From positions 62,001 through 126,000 of the forward strand of contig JAHBBC010000036.1 of assembly GCA_019915015.1 (NCBI GenBank): a stretch of DNA of 64,000 bases, in the 5' to 3' direction. Each line of letters starts with the position of its first letter. Positions within the stretch are counted from its first letter, which is position 1. Below are positions 10,810 to 21,611 of the stretch, one piece after another. The position numbers were made by a program, and so were the translations under genes. The notes beneath the pieces are model-generated. The model searched no databases. It worked only from the letters and a program-made list of their open reading frames with translations, and was not told the origin of the DNA. The DNA is from Auriscalpium vulgare (taxonomy: Eukaryota > Basidiomycota > Agaricomycetes > Russulales > Auriscalpiaceae).

Positions 10810-13415
10810 TCACTCCCCCTTGGGTTCGCCCATGGGTGAGGGGGAATCGGGCTGCACAGCATCGACCGCAATGTCGTCTACATTGCTGGTGGACGCTGGC
10901 ATCATCCCCGCAGTGTGTTCAACACTGGCGGGGGCCGATTCCGCACCCTCTGGTATGTCGTTGACGACGTCCATGGGAGCGGGGTTGTTCGTGGATGGGA
11001 CGGCGGAGGATGGGGTGGTGGCGACGTCCACCGGCGCAGTACCTCCCGCCGGCAGAGGTGCAATGTCCAGATTCACCTGACTGGATGGAGTCGCCCGAGC
11101 AGGAGACGGGAATCGGTATAGCGTGCCGTGGCGGGCGACCATCTCACCTACGGTGGGATAGTCGGCCCACTCGGACTCATCCGACGGATCGCGCTCGCTG
11201 GCACGGTTGCGCTTCGCACGAGCGAAGCGCTCCATTGCGCGGATCTGCTGGACAGAGTATCCAGCGTTGGCAATGTGGGCCGCGATGTCCTCGAACGTCA
11301 GGTTGTGGGTGTCGCCCGTGAAGGCGACCCCAGTGCCGCCAGGTCCCGAGAATTCAACCGTAGACCCCAGGTCATGGATGAGGTGCTCGGTGAGGTGCGG
11401 GATCGACAGCATCTGCGTTGCGGCGTGCATGAATCGCAACCGTGCGACGCGCTGGTCCTCCGAGTTCCCTAAGGGAGCAAGCCGCCTGAAGTCCAGGTAC
11501 GCCTGCACGTAAAACAGTGCGGGCTGCTCGTGTGGTTCGACTCCAGAAGGAGTCTGAGTGGGGTGGGCCCTCCAGAACGCCATCCATCGCGCGGCGGGTT
11601 CCTCAAGTTGAGGCGGACCGACACGTTGTGGAATCGGCGGCGGGTATATGGAGGCGCTCAGGTCGTCGGGGACCAGATCGTGCACGCTAGCGAATCCGTC
11701 CAATGGGACGGATTCTTCCGCGTTGTCAGCGCGACGCGCCTTTTTCTTCTTACGCTTCTTCTTCTTCTCGCTCATCTCGACGTCTGCGTCGAGTTGAGTC
11801 GTCGGTGCGGGGGCGCCACTACGCTGTCCCGTGCCGGTCGCTGCGCCTCCGCGTGCTGGTGGTTGTCCCGTGCGTCCAGTCCCCGGGACTGTAGCATTCG
11901 GGGCCATCGTTCTGGCTGGCCACTGTGCGTTGTTGCTGGGGGGCGCGTTCGTGCTCGCGGTCCTCGGGACCGTGGTGTTCGCGCTCGACCATCCCATGGC
12001 CGTGCCTCTCGTCGGTGGGCCTGCGTGTGTTGTCCTCGGGACAACGGTAGGCCTGTTTGGTGCACCCCTCCCCCTTGGCGCGTGTTGGGGTCCGAACCGC
12101 GCCAAGTTGTGTTGCGTGGCGGTGAACGTGCGCGGCGGGCGGAGGAAGTAGTGACGTTGCGAGTACTGCTGCAGCACGTACCGCGCGAGCGGCGTGCGGT
12201 TGGCGGGGTTGGCATCGTTAATGACGCGCAGCCAGTCGCGTATCGTCTCCGCCGCGTCATCGTCTGCGATGCCGCGGTTGAACTGCTCGTCGACCTGTGC
12301 GCGGGCTTGCTCCTGTCCTTGCGAGACCAGTATACCCGTGAACGGGTCGTACGGGCGCTCGGCTGGCGGTACTGGGAGTGTCATCCCTACACCCGCTCCC
12401 ACAGCGGACCAGGAGCTACCCCATGCCTGGGGCGGTCCCCAGCTCTCCGACGTCGCGGCGGGTTGGGTTGCCACGGTTCCCGTCCCCAATTGTTCGACGG
12501 CGCGGTGGGCTGGGACACAGCAGACCGGGTCCATTGGGACGGTCCAGGTTGTCCCCAGCTTCCCGTCGTCGAGGCGGGCTGCGAGGAAGAGGACGGAGAC
12601 GAGGAGGGCGGCGCGCGCGTATTGGTCTTCTTCTCGCGCTCGCGGGCCTTCTTCTCCTTGCGGAGCTTCAGGGTGTACTCCCTGTCCGCAGCCTTCTTCT
12701 CGCGCTCGCGGATGTCTTCCTCGTCCTCGTCATCCGAGTAGTCGTCGTCGTCGTACGCGTGCACGCTGCGAGCACGCTTCTGTCCGACGGGCGCACTCGT
12801 TGACGGAGCGGTAGTCGGCTGCGACTGTGCGACGGGTGGTGCGGGAGGCGGCACGCTGACCGGTACTATTGCCGGCGTCGGATGCGACGCGGGGGATGTA
12901 CGGGCGGCGGGCGCTACCGGGGGACGGGGTTCTTGCGGCGCGGCGGGGCGCTCGTCGAGTTGACGGCGGAGCTCCCGAGCCTCGTTGCGCGACTCGTTGC
13001 GCTCGCGACGAAGTCGGTCAGACTCGGTCTGCCAGCGCTCGATAGCGAGCTCGGCCTCGCGCAGTCGAACCTCCTCGTATGCCCTGGCCGCGTCTAAGGC
13101 GCGCATCAGGTCCTCCTGGTCGGCCGCGAATGCGGCGTCGTAGTGCTGGCCGTACAGTGTATCACAGTCGCAAGGACGGTGTCGCACCATACGCGTAACC
13201 GGGTCGTATGCCCAGCTGGCACCAGAAAAGAAGCCTCTCGCGGATGGAGTGGCAGGGGGTTGGCCCTCCGTTGCTGCGGCGGGCTGCGTCGCGGCGGCGG
13301 TGGGCGGCGGGTCTGTCACCATAGGTGACGGCCCGCGATCCAGAGGCGGAGGGGGGGAAGGAGTGTGGTGGTGGTAGGCGGGGGGATCGCTGTTGCGGCG
13401 CGGTGTGTGTGTCAT
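10810..13415 (-). CDS. Accessory ORF of chromovirus 1, downstream of pol (two overlapping frames)
   Basis: Reading starts at an ATG at 13415, 145 bp after the pol stop. A first frame of 342 codons (13415-12387) overlaps a second of 574 codons (12534-10810). The sense of the protein passes from one frame to the other near 12470, implying a single missing base or a -1 shift. The N-terminal half is Pro/Ser-rich, with a charged coiled-coil (about residues 95-160) and an acidic then lysine/arginine-rich block. The C-terminal half contains a Lys-rich nuclear-localisation-like stretch (EKKKKRKKKK) and a folded-looking region with RWMAFWRAHP, FYVQAYLDFRR and IAAHIANAGYSVQQIRAMERFA. There is no signal peptide or membrane segment, so although it sits where env would be, it is not an envelope protein. 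Similar ORFs of unknown role seem familiar from other agaricomycete elements, but this is recollection, not a search. Confidence 0.6.
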
Positions 13416-13559
13416 ATTGGATTGAGATGGGCGAGGGACGGAGAAGTCGAAGGCGCCCGTAGGCGTCTTTAAGCTTTTCTCGCCCTGCTTATCTCATCTG
13501 ATATGGCAGTCCATCGGGATCGCGATCTATGATCCCTGATGGTACCTTGCTACTCTATC

Positions 13560-16500
13560 CTATTCCTGGCGATCCCGAGGATCACCTCTTTGCTTCCCGC
13601 CACTCTGCCTGCGTGGCAGCGACCCAGGGTCGCTGACCCCGCGTAGCCGGAGGTACTCGTCTAGTGCCTCCAGCTCGTCGCAGGTTGCGAGTGCCTCCCA
13701 AGTGTGCTCTCCAAGAGACCACTTGACTTGGAGCTCGAGCCTATCACCGACCCATCGATGGCCGGTGATCTCGTCTACGAACCACTCGTCGTCGTCGGGC
13801 TGTCCGAAGTCGTAGAATCGCCTCGATTCTCGGTTTGGGAACAGCCGATCGTCGCTAGGGTGGTGTCGTCGCAGCAATGATGCGTGGAACGTCGGGTGGA
13901 TACGACGCACACGCAACTCCGTGGGCAGCTCGATCGTGTACACCGACTTGTCCGGGTTCGCGGCTATGACCTTGTATGGTCCCACATACTTCGGGAGCAG
14001 TTTGTGAGCCCGGCCTTTGGGGAGGTTGAGGTTCTTGGTGCTGAGATACACCAAGTCTCCAACCTTCACCTCTTCGTCCACACGTCGATGCTTATTCGCC
14101 TGCGCGGTCTGCAAGACCCTGCGCTCGATGATCGCGTCGTGTGCCTGTTCCAGGTGCGACTGGGCCTTCGCGGCGAAGTCCCGGACACCTGAGAACGTGG
14201 TCTGCGGTATCGTGGGCCCAAATATACGGGGCATGTAGCCGTAGTTGAGCTCGAACGGTGCGCACCCAGTGGTGGCGCTCGCGCTCGAGTTCAGCGCGAA
14301 CTCAACCAAGGGCAATTTTTCCCGCCAGTCGCGTTGGTCGGGCGCGACCACGCTCCTGAGCATCTGGCCGACCGTACGGATGGCCCGCTCTGTCACTCCA
14401 TCCGTCTGGGGATGGAATGCAGTGGACATCAGTAGCTTGGTACCCAGTAGTCGGTGCAGTTCGCGCCAGAACGCCGATGTGAACTTCACATCTCGATCCG
14501 ACACGATGGACGCGGGGACCCCATGCAGCCGCACTATCTCCTTGAGATATAAGTCGGCGAGCTGGGCGGCTGTCGTAGTGGTGCGCATAGGGACTAGGTG
14601 CACCATCGACGTGAGGCGACAGATGACTACCCATAGGTAGTCATAGCCGTCCTGCTCGGGGAATGGGCCAGTAAAGTCCATTCCAATTGATTCCCAAGGT
14701 TGTGCAGGAATGGGGAGGGTATGCAGCAGCCCAGCGGGCGCCTGATTACCCGGCTTCGACATCTGACAAGTCCCGCAGGACTTGCAGAACTGCTCGATCT
14801 CAATACCCATGCGGGGCCACCAGAACCAGCGCCTGATATACTCGGCAGTCTTATGGGCTCCTAAGTGGCCGAGGGTGCGGTGCGCGGTATCCGTGATCAG
14901 TTCACGGATTTTACGTTGTCGCAATAGTGCATCGGGCACGCATAGCACTACGTGGCCCATCCGCGACGTGGAGTACCACTTGTCGTCCTTCATCGTGAAC
15001 GTAGTGAATTCCCCGGGGGACTTTACTATCTTCGCGAAGAACGGATCGGTGTGGTATGCTTCCTGCATGACGGATTCCCAGCCTGGAGACGCCTCCAGTT
15101 GTCTCGGCAGCGAGGGTCCATCCGTGAGCGCGTCCTTCACCTGCACCTCAGGTGCAAGTGTTACAGGCAACTTTTCTGCACCGCTGCTCACCAACGTGGC
15201 CGATTCGCGTGGCGTTTCCACTGTGATTGGCGACGTCGGTAGTGTGCTCGCTGTCTGGTCGACGCGACGCGGTGGCGGTGCGCGAGTCTTAGAGGGCTTC
15301 GCTGGCGGTTTGGTGATCGGGGCAGCGTACTGCCTCAACTCCCTGGCCGCGCGATCCCTTTCCGAGTCTCGGTTTCGCATAGTCATTGCACGCAGCTCTA
15401 GTACACGCTCAGGAGATAGATCATCCATATCGGGGTCCAATTGGACGTCGATGGTGACTAGCTCGGTACCAGGCATGTCCGGCGGGACGGAGGCATAGTA
15501 GCGCGACATAGCGTCCGCTACTTTGTTCACTCTGCCTTCAATGTACTTGATTTGCATGTCGTACTTGGCCAGGAATTCTGCCCAGCGAGACTGTCGCGGC
15601 GACAGGTTTTTCTGCTGGTGGAAGAATTCCAGCGCCTTATGATCGGTGACGACAGTAAATCGGCGACCGATTAACTTGTCCGACCATTTGGCGAGGGCCT
15701 CAAGGATCGCAATCGTCTCGTGCTCGAACGTACGGTAGTTGCGTTGAGCATCCGTAAACCGCTTAGACATCAGTCCTGCCGGACGGCAAGTCTCCCAGAC
15801 TTTGCCCTGCCCGTACATAGCGCCGACTCCCCAAGTGGAGGCGTCGCATATGACCCATATCATTTCTCCCGTGCGAGGATCGATGGGTTTCAATATGGGC
15901 ACCTTGCAGGCAATTGCCTTGATGGTCTCGAAGCAGGATGTATGGATCGCTCTCCACTGGAAAGCGCGTCCATTCTTCGTCATGCTCGATAGCACCGAGG
16001 TGTATGCGGACACATCAGGCATGAATTGCGCTAGGTACTGCACTAGCCCAAGGAATTGAAGCACCTCATTGGTGTTCGTTGGCCTGGGCCAGTTGCGTAC
16101 CTTGGACATCTTGTCCATGTCGGCGTGCAGCCCTTGGTCATCGATGCGATGTCCAAGGCATTCCATGTCCTTCGAATATAAATCACATTTCTCCTTGCTG
16201 AGGAATAGGTGGTTTTTTCTTAGGATATGGAACACGGCGCGCAAGTGCTCTTCATGATCCTCGATCGAGTCTGAGAATATGAATATATCGTCGAGATATA
16301 CGTGCACGCAAATGCCGATGTGATCTCGGAAGATCACCGTCATAAGCCGTTGGAATGTGGCGGGCGCATTACAGTCTCCCTGCTGCATAACATGGCTCAC
16401 GAACGTGCCGTAGATTGTAGCGAACGCTGTCTTCCAAATATCATCGGGTTCGATGCGTATTTGTTCGTACGCGTCGCTCATGTCAATCTTGGACCGGAAC

Positions 16501-16763
16501 TTCGCGCGTGCGACGTCCATTCGGATCTGATCCTGGTCAGGGAAAGGCGTAACATCCTTATGGGTGTTGTCGTTACGCTTGCGCGCATCCACCACAGTCC
16601 TCAGTTTCCCCGATTTCTTTGGTATACAAAGTAACGGGGCGGCTTGTGGGGCTGTGCGCATTTCCCACCATCCCGCCTCAACGTATCGCTTTATCTTCAA
16701 CATAAGTTGTGGTTTAAGCGAGTCAGGGCATCGGGAAGGTGGTACAAGCTGCGTAATTTCTCA
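13560..16763 (-). CDS. Pol of chromovirus 1: RT, RNase H, integrase, chromodomain
   Basis: The pol frame is open from about 16763 and has its first ATG at 16703 (1047 aa from there). Homology-like sequence (RCPDSLKPQL) continues upstream of that ATG, so the ATG is probably not the true start. Reverse transcriptase: PKKSGKLRTVVD, then VYLDD near residue 138. RNase H begins around WVICDAS near residue 280. Integrase has an HHCC finger (HRTLGHLGAH, CKSCGTC, about 607-645) and the DDE residues in MDFTGP, SDRDVKF and TERAIRT. A chromodomain (WVGDRLELQVKW region) lies near residues 970-1020. A 98-codon stretch at 17026-16733 in the gag-pro frame (ending LYHLP) carries the piece that normally joins protease to RT. 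Its sense moves into the pol frame at the ccc of 16733-16735 (plus ggg), again one base short. Confidence 0.93.
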
Positions 16764-17026
16764 TCGATTAAATTAATGCGATGATTAACTTCTCGGAACG
16801 GAGGGAGCTCTGGGGGCACTGGGCACATCAGGTCCGCCTCCGATTCCATCCATCGTTTCCGGAGTGGCGCCAAGGGATCCTCAGGATCCTCGGGCACTGG
16901 GAGTCCCTTTTGGGCTTCCTCCGCTTCTCCTATCTTCATCCGTGCGCGGTGCTTGGTGTGGTTCTCCCGCATGGGAGGGGCCACCGAGGTGGCAGGCTCT
17001 ACTTTCGTAGATCCCGCCGCGTACCC

Positions 17027-20000
17027 TCATTCCAGTATCGGGCGCGCCGCGTTTACACGCGCAGTCGCCATCGGAGCACGGTCACGTTTCCAGTGCCGTC
17101 GCGATCGTTGGGCTTCCTCCTGAGGAGTCAGTGCAACGATGCGTTGGCCATTGATCGTGATCGACAGGTCGCCAAAGTCGAGAGCGACTTTGTTGCCATG
17201 GAGGAACGGGGTGCCCAGTATGATGTCGTAGTGGTCTATATTGGCCACGTCGAGATAGCATGGGACTTCTTGCCCGTTCACTTTGATCCGGCACCTGGTC
17301 CCGTAGTTGATCTTTGACTTGGATCCTACGACGCCCAGTTGGAGCGTCATTGGGTCTACAAGTTCAAATATCCCTACCCGGGATACCGTGGCTGCCTCCG
17401 GGCTTATGCCATTGGTGGTGCTTCCGCTGTCGAACAGCGCAAATAGTGTCTCGCCGTTGATGTTAACATCGGCGGCGAGGACTATATGTCGTGTCGCGTT
17501 GCGATCGGGCTGTTCCTCATTTGGAACGTTACGACGCAAGTTGGCACTGTATACCCAGCGGGGTACTTCAGGTGTCACTGCTGGCAGGTGCGAGCGCATT
17601 GCGCGCATGGCGAATAGCATCATGCCCGTAGTGCGTCGTGATAATTCGTCTATGTACGCTGGGGGTGCTACGTATGACGGCGCCGGTGGTGTTACATCCG
17701 CATTTGCGTCCCCTCCCCCTGCATGACGTGGCCATGCATTGTCTGCGTCGTCGCCGGCGGGGAACGTTGGTCCACGGGGCCGACGGCGCTCAAGGGCGGC
17801 GACGATGTTGAATGCGTTGCGCATGCCCGCGTTGTACGCTACTTCCTGACGAGCCTCTGCCTGCTCGGATCGCGAGAAGTGCATGATGGCTCGTGCGGCG
17901 GTGGCCAACCCAGCGTTGTAGCCGGCGTCGTATCGGTCATTCCGCATGGATTGACCGAGTTCCTCCGCTGCGTCGAGTGATCCATCACCGCGTCGCGCGT
18001 TTCGCCGGTGATTCACGAATACGAGGCAGATGAAGCATTCAGCTGCGTGTACGGGGCCGTACACGGGGTCGAACATCCATGTATGCTCGAGCTCAATCGG
18101 TACCCCGAGAAAAAGGGCCGCGCTCACGCGGTCCTCCACGTAGCGTCGCCGTGTCTCGTCCGTCTGGTTGTACCACCACACGACGGCGTGCACGTTCACG
18201 GTCTCGATGGAGCCGAGCTCGAAGTCGCGCAGCAGATAAGTGTCCGTAGGGACGCTGTCTGCGAATTCCTCGTCAAACATGAGGCGAGCGGGGAAGTGCC
18301 CATCATTTGTGATGGGGTGAGGTATCCCAGGACGCAGCGCGTGTCCGGTGCCTCGCCACCTTCGTAACCCGTCCGCTTGGTGCTGTGCGTACGTGAATCC
18401 GTACTCCCGAGGGTATTGGGCGAATTCGTCGCTACCGACGGCTCCTGGCGCCATACCACGGGAGGTTGGGCTCGAGGCGCGACCAAGCGAGAGCGCGGCG
18501 CGAATCATGTTCTCAATCCCAGTTCCCGGGGAGTCAGGCGGGGAGTATGGCCCTGGGGGCGCAACTCTGCTCACGCGAGAAGGCCCTGGCACTGGGCGTG
18601 AAAAGCTCGGTCCAGGGTATGCGGGGCCAGGTAATCCCATCGGGATTCTCTGCTGCAAGTATTGGACCGCATCCTCCCCTAGTAGCCGTCCCAGATCGAC
18701 AGCTTGCTGCGAGGGGGCTGGGCCCAGTTCGACTAGCCCAGGCATGTCGTCAGATTCGGAGCCTAACGACACATTGTCTTCTTCGTCGCTAGCGGGCGTA
18801 ATTCTCATGGAGAACATACGCATGCTGGCGAGTCGAAGTGGGGGCCCCTCATCGTCGTCGGATGGGGTGTCTAGGTATTCCATATCTTCGACGTAATCAT
18901 CTGACGACGCCCAGCGCTCCTCAGGGGCGTCTTTGTCGTCGTCAGCGCGCTCGTCGTCCCCAGGGGATGACTCGTCGTTCTGCGCTTCAGGCTCTCCCGC
19001 TTGATCGTCCTCCGAGTTGTCATTGACTACTCGAGAGGCAAACATGCGGGGCTTGCCGAATTGCGGGCAAGTAGGGTCACTTGAATAGTGCCCCGTCTGT
19101 CCGCATCCGAAGCACGTGATGGATTTACCATCTTTTCCTACCGCGGTACGGGGCTGTCCACCAGGACGGCCCTGTAGCTTCTGCGGGCGAGGGGTACTAT
19201 CGGGGCGTGGTCTATCCATGCCACTTCCCGTGCGTGTCTGAGGCGAGGTTTGGTTGACTCGGGCGGTCTGAGTCTGTCCTCGGGACGGTCTTACCCGCCG
19301 CGCAGTCGCACTCGAGGTCGCGGTCGACTTCCGGGTGTGGTCCACTGATTTATCAGTGGTGCGCGCGGGCGCCATGCTCTGTCGCGAGTCGCGGAACTTG
19401 CTCATAATCTTGCTGCCTTCCTCGATTTCGAGTGAGGCTTCAAGGAGCGCGTTCATATCAGAGTATTCGGCCGACAGACCGCGTACTCGCAGCAGTACAT
19501 CGTTGTACTCCTCCGGGAGCCCGCTGAGGAACAGTCGTTTGAACGTATATTCATCCGGCTGTTCCACCATGCGTGAGGCTCGCTCCTTCAGTTCACTGAA
19601 GAATCCCGCAATTCCTTTGCTTCGGGAAAAGCGCGACGCCATGAACCGGGACGCGGCCGTCTGTGCTGAGGCACGGTGGATGAATCGGGAGTACATCGCA
19701 GCGATGATGTCCTCGAATGTCCAGGCACGGTGTGCTCGGGTGGGGGCTTCCACCTCTTGGGTGTACCATCGGGCCGCTTCCCCGTCAAGGAAGGACCCGA
19801 GCAGAGCTACGCGTTCTGCATCACGGTCTGGCCCTGTGACGTGGTACAGTCTCATCCACCGCAATACTTTCCCAAGCCAGAGCTCCAACGTGTCGATGTC
19901 ATCGACGCCGTTGTACGAACCGGGCATGGGTAGTTTGTAAGCTTTGGCCACTTGTGCTAGTAGAGCGGAAGTCGGCTCGCCCACTTGTTCACGTATGAGT

Positions 20001-21262
20001 GCAGCCAAACGCTCTAGTGTATACACAGTGGCATTACGGAGCCGTGGAGCTTCGACACGGCTAGTGGCAGTGTCCTTAGGACGCAGATCCGCGGCGCCGT
20101 GACTGTGGTGTCCTACGCGTCGCGCAATGTGGTCGCTGCGAACACTCTGCGGCTCTAAGCTCGCGTAGCGCGTGGACTGTGCAGTCATTGCGCTGATTGG
20201 TTCGTCGCGCGTGTATGATGGACCGTCTCCATAGTGAGAATCATGGTCATCGCTGTCATCCTCCTCAGGAGAATGGCGGTCTGCGAATTGTATACGCCGA
20301 CGAGGGGTGTCTTTCCGCAATTGCGGTAGGAAGTGCTCGTGCACTTTCTGGCGGTGTCGATTAAGGCGGGCGGCCGCGCGAGTGCGCATGTCGAAGTCGA
20401 CCGCCGTCTCGCCGTCCTCACGGACCGGCCTGGTCCATCCACTGGATGGCATTTCCGCGTCGTCCGCCGTAGTGTCGTACTTCAATCCCGCGCCTCGATT
20501 GGCAGCGGGGGGCTTCTCCTCAGGAGTAGTGCCCTGCATTTTTGACTCGATAGCGGCGAGCGACCTGTATGCGTTACTGATGCTGGTGGATGTCTCCTGC
20601 ATGACCCCACGGGTCGCTTGCCAGAGATCCTCCATCTGTTTCACGAACATCTCACTGCCCTGCAGCTGGTCGCGTACGTTGCCCATGAGCCTGTCCATCT
20701 CGAATGTATACGGGATGTCCGCGCGGACCGGGCGGATCGTGTCCTCGACTTCCCGCTCGGAGCGGGTCACTGATCCGCCTGATGGTGTTGGCCCGGCCGG
20801 TCCTCTCGCTCGCGAGGGACTGCCCAACCGCGCGTATGGGTTGCTGAAGTCATTCAGCGAATTGCGGGTGGCCCGGAGGATATCGTCGTCGAATGGGGCG
20901 ACGTCGAATTCCTCCTCCTCAGCCTGCCCTGAATCCTCAGATTCATTTTCGGGGGTAATCGCACGTCCTTTGCCTTTATCAGGCGGACGTGGCGATGTCT
21001 CGGATTCCTCCCGGGGATCACGGTGATCCGCGGGATCAGGGAGTGCATCCGGAGGTATCGCCTCGGGCAGTACCGCGGGGGCAGAGCCACTCGTCGCCAT
21101 TGGCACCGAGTTGTTCGTCGCCACAGGCGCAGAGCTGCTCGTAGCGGGGCCTCCAGACCGACTTCCCCTTCCCTCGGTATGCGAGGTAGAGGTACCAGAG
21201 ACCCTTGCCACTCGAGACGAGCGGCGAGGTTCTCCAGTGGGTGTGGGTTTCTTGGGTCCCAT
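17027..21262 (-). CDS. Gag-protease of chromovirus 1
   Basis: The first ATG after the 5' LTR is at 21262 (MGPKKPTP), giving 1411 aa. Gag builds the particle: a capsid-like helical region lies around residues 420-620, preceded by a long acidic, Ser/Pro-rich leader. A zinc knuckle (CFGCGQTGHYSSDPTC) near residue 715 has six rather than the usual four residues between His and the last Cys. An acidic linker and Pro-rich part follow. The retroviral-type aspartic protease is near the C-terminus, with DSGSTTNG near residue 1276 and the flap/ILG segment DIILGTPFL. Protease is therefore in the gag frame, unlike in the second element of this window. The frame ends in TGA followed by GGG; the same frame then stays open for 98 more codons of linker toward RT. 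Confidence 0.9.
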   Translation of the reverse strand: MGPKKPTPTGEPRRSSRVARVSGTSTSHTEGRGSRSGGPATSSSAPVATNNSVPMATSGSAPAVLPEAIPPDALPDPADHRDPREESETSPRPPDKGKGRAITPENESEDSGQAEEEEFDVAPFDDDILRATRNSLNDFSNPYARLGSPSRARGPAGPTPSGGSVTRSEREVEDTIRPVRADIPYTFEMDRLMGNVRDQLQGSEMFVKQMEDLWQATRGVMQETSTSISNAYRSLAAIESKMQGTTPEEKPPAANRGAGLKYDTTADDAEMPSSGWTRPVREDGETAVDFDMRTRAAARLNRHRQKVHEHFLPQLRKDTPRRRIQFADRHSPEEDDSDDHDSHYGDGPSYTRDEPISAMTAQSTRYASLEPQSVRSDHIARRVGHHSHGAADLRPKDTATSRVEAPRLRNATVYTLERLAALIREQVGEPTSALLAQVAKAYKLPMPGSYNGVDDIDTLELWLGKVLRWMRLYHVTGPDRDAERVALLGSFLDGEAARWYTQEVEAPTRAHRAWTFEDIIAAMYSRFIHRASAQTAASRFMASRFSRSKGIAGFFSELKERASRMVEQPDEYTFKRLFLSGLPEEYNDVLLRVRGLSAEYSDMNALLEASLEIEEGSKIMSKFRDSRQSMAPARTTDKSVDHTRKSTATSSATARRVRPSRGQTQTARVNQTSPQTRTGSGMDRPRPDSTPRPQKLQGRPGGQPRTAVGKDGKSITCFGCGQTGHYSSDPTCPQFGKPRMFASRVVNDNSEDDQAGEPEAQNDESSPGDDERADDDKDAPEERWASSDDYVEDMEYLDTPSDDDEGPPLRLASMRMFSMRITPASDEEDNVSLGSESDDMPGLVELGPAPSQQAVDLGRLLGEDAVQYLQQRIPMGLPGPAYPGPSFSRPVPGPSRVSRVAPPGPYSPPDSPGTGIENMIRAALSLGRASSPTSRGMAPGAVGSDEFAQYPREYGFTYAQHQADGLRRWRGTGHALRPGIPHPITNDGHFPARLMFDEEFADSVPTDTYLLRDFELGSIETVNVHAVVWWYNQTDETRRRYVEDRVSAALFLGVPIELEHTWMFDPVYGPVHAAECFICLVFVNHRRNARRGDGSLDAAEELGQSMRNDRYDAGYNAGLATAARAIMHFSRSEQAEARQEVAYNAGMRNAFNIVAALERRRPRGPTFPAGDDADNAWPRHAGGGDANADVTPPAPSYVAPPAYIDELSRRTTGMMLFAMRAMRSHLPAVTPEVPRWVYSANLRRNVPNEEQPDRNATRHIVLAADVNINGETLFALFDSGSTTNGISPEAATVSRVGIFELVDPMTLQLGVVGSKSKINYGTRCRIKVNGQEVPCYLDVANIDHYDIILGTPFLHGNKVALDFGDLSITINGQRIVALTPQEEAQRSRRHWKRDRAPMATARVNAARPILE

Positions 21263-21312
21263 GTTCGAAGGGTCGATATATTCGCTTTTAAATCCGGTGG
21301 GATTCAAAAAAG

Positions 21313-21611
21313 TGTAACGTCGATGCCCTTGTACTTAGGTGATCACGCCTGTAGAATCGTACCCACGTATATCGACGTGGGCTGAGTATGATTCGATGGG
21401 GCGCGAGTAGTGAAAGTACAAAAGATGTCCTCTCCCAAGGAGAGGACGGATATATATATGCTACCCTTATGTAATCCCATCCCATCAATGATCCGAGGCT
21501 GTTCCCCAGGAACAGCCCCTTCACCTCAGCCCAGCTCCGAGCGTTGTCTGGAACCCGCGGTTCCGCACATGCTGGTCGTCCAAGTAGGACGACCGGTCCG
21601 AGTACACTACA
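21313..21611 (-). repeat. 5' LTR of chromovirus 1
   Basis: This is the partner of the repeat at 10396-10694, of identical length and apparently identical sequence. It is followed on the outside by the CACAG target duplication. On the coding strand the sequence after the LTR is CTTTTTTGAATCCCACC, with no TGG-type tRNA primer site, so its priming mode is not clear. Confidence 0.93.

Larger units (their letters stand above)
10396..21611 (-). mobile_element. Full-length Ty3/gypsy chromovirus 1 (11.2 kb)
   Basis: Two 299-bp LTRs (10396-10694 and 21313-21611) that look identical flank the element. Each runs from TG to CA, and the 5-bp direct repeat CACAG lies outside them (10391-10395 and 21612-21616). 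The coding strand is minus, so the 5' LTR is the right one. Order in transcription: gag-protease, reverse transcriptase-RNase H-integrase-chromodomain, an extra ORF, polypurine tract, 3' LTR. Identical LTRs indicate a recent insertion. Three frame interruptions exist in the coding part (in-frame TGA at 17027-17029, shift near 16733, shift near 12470). They are either errors, recent lesions or part of its expression strategy. Confidence 0.95.

Noticed and set aside
11530..12741. 403-codon plus-strand open frame
   Set aside because: Antisense shadow of the accessory ORF of chromovirus 1; low-complexity Arg/Val/Ser composition.
21293..21312. tRNA primer-binding site of chromovirus 1
   Set aside because: Sequence after the 5' LTR on the coding strand does not start with TGG, and only about 7 nt can pair with the LTR; no priming mode can be supported.
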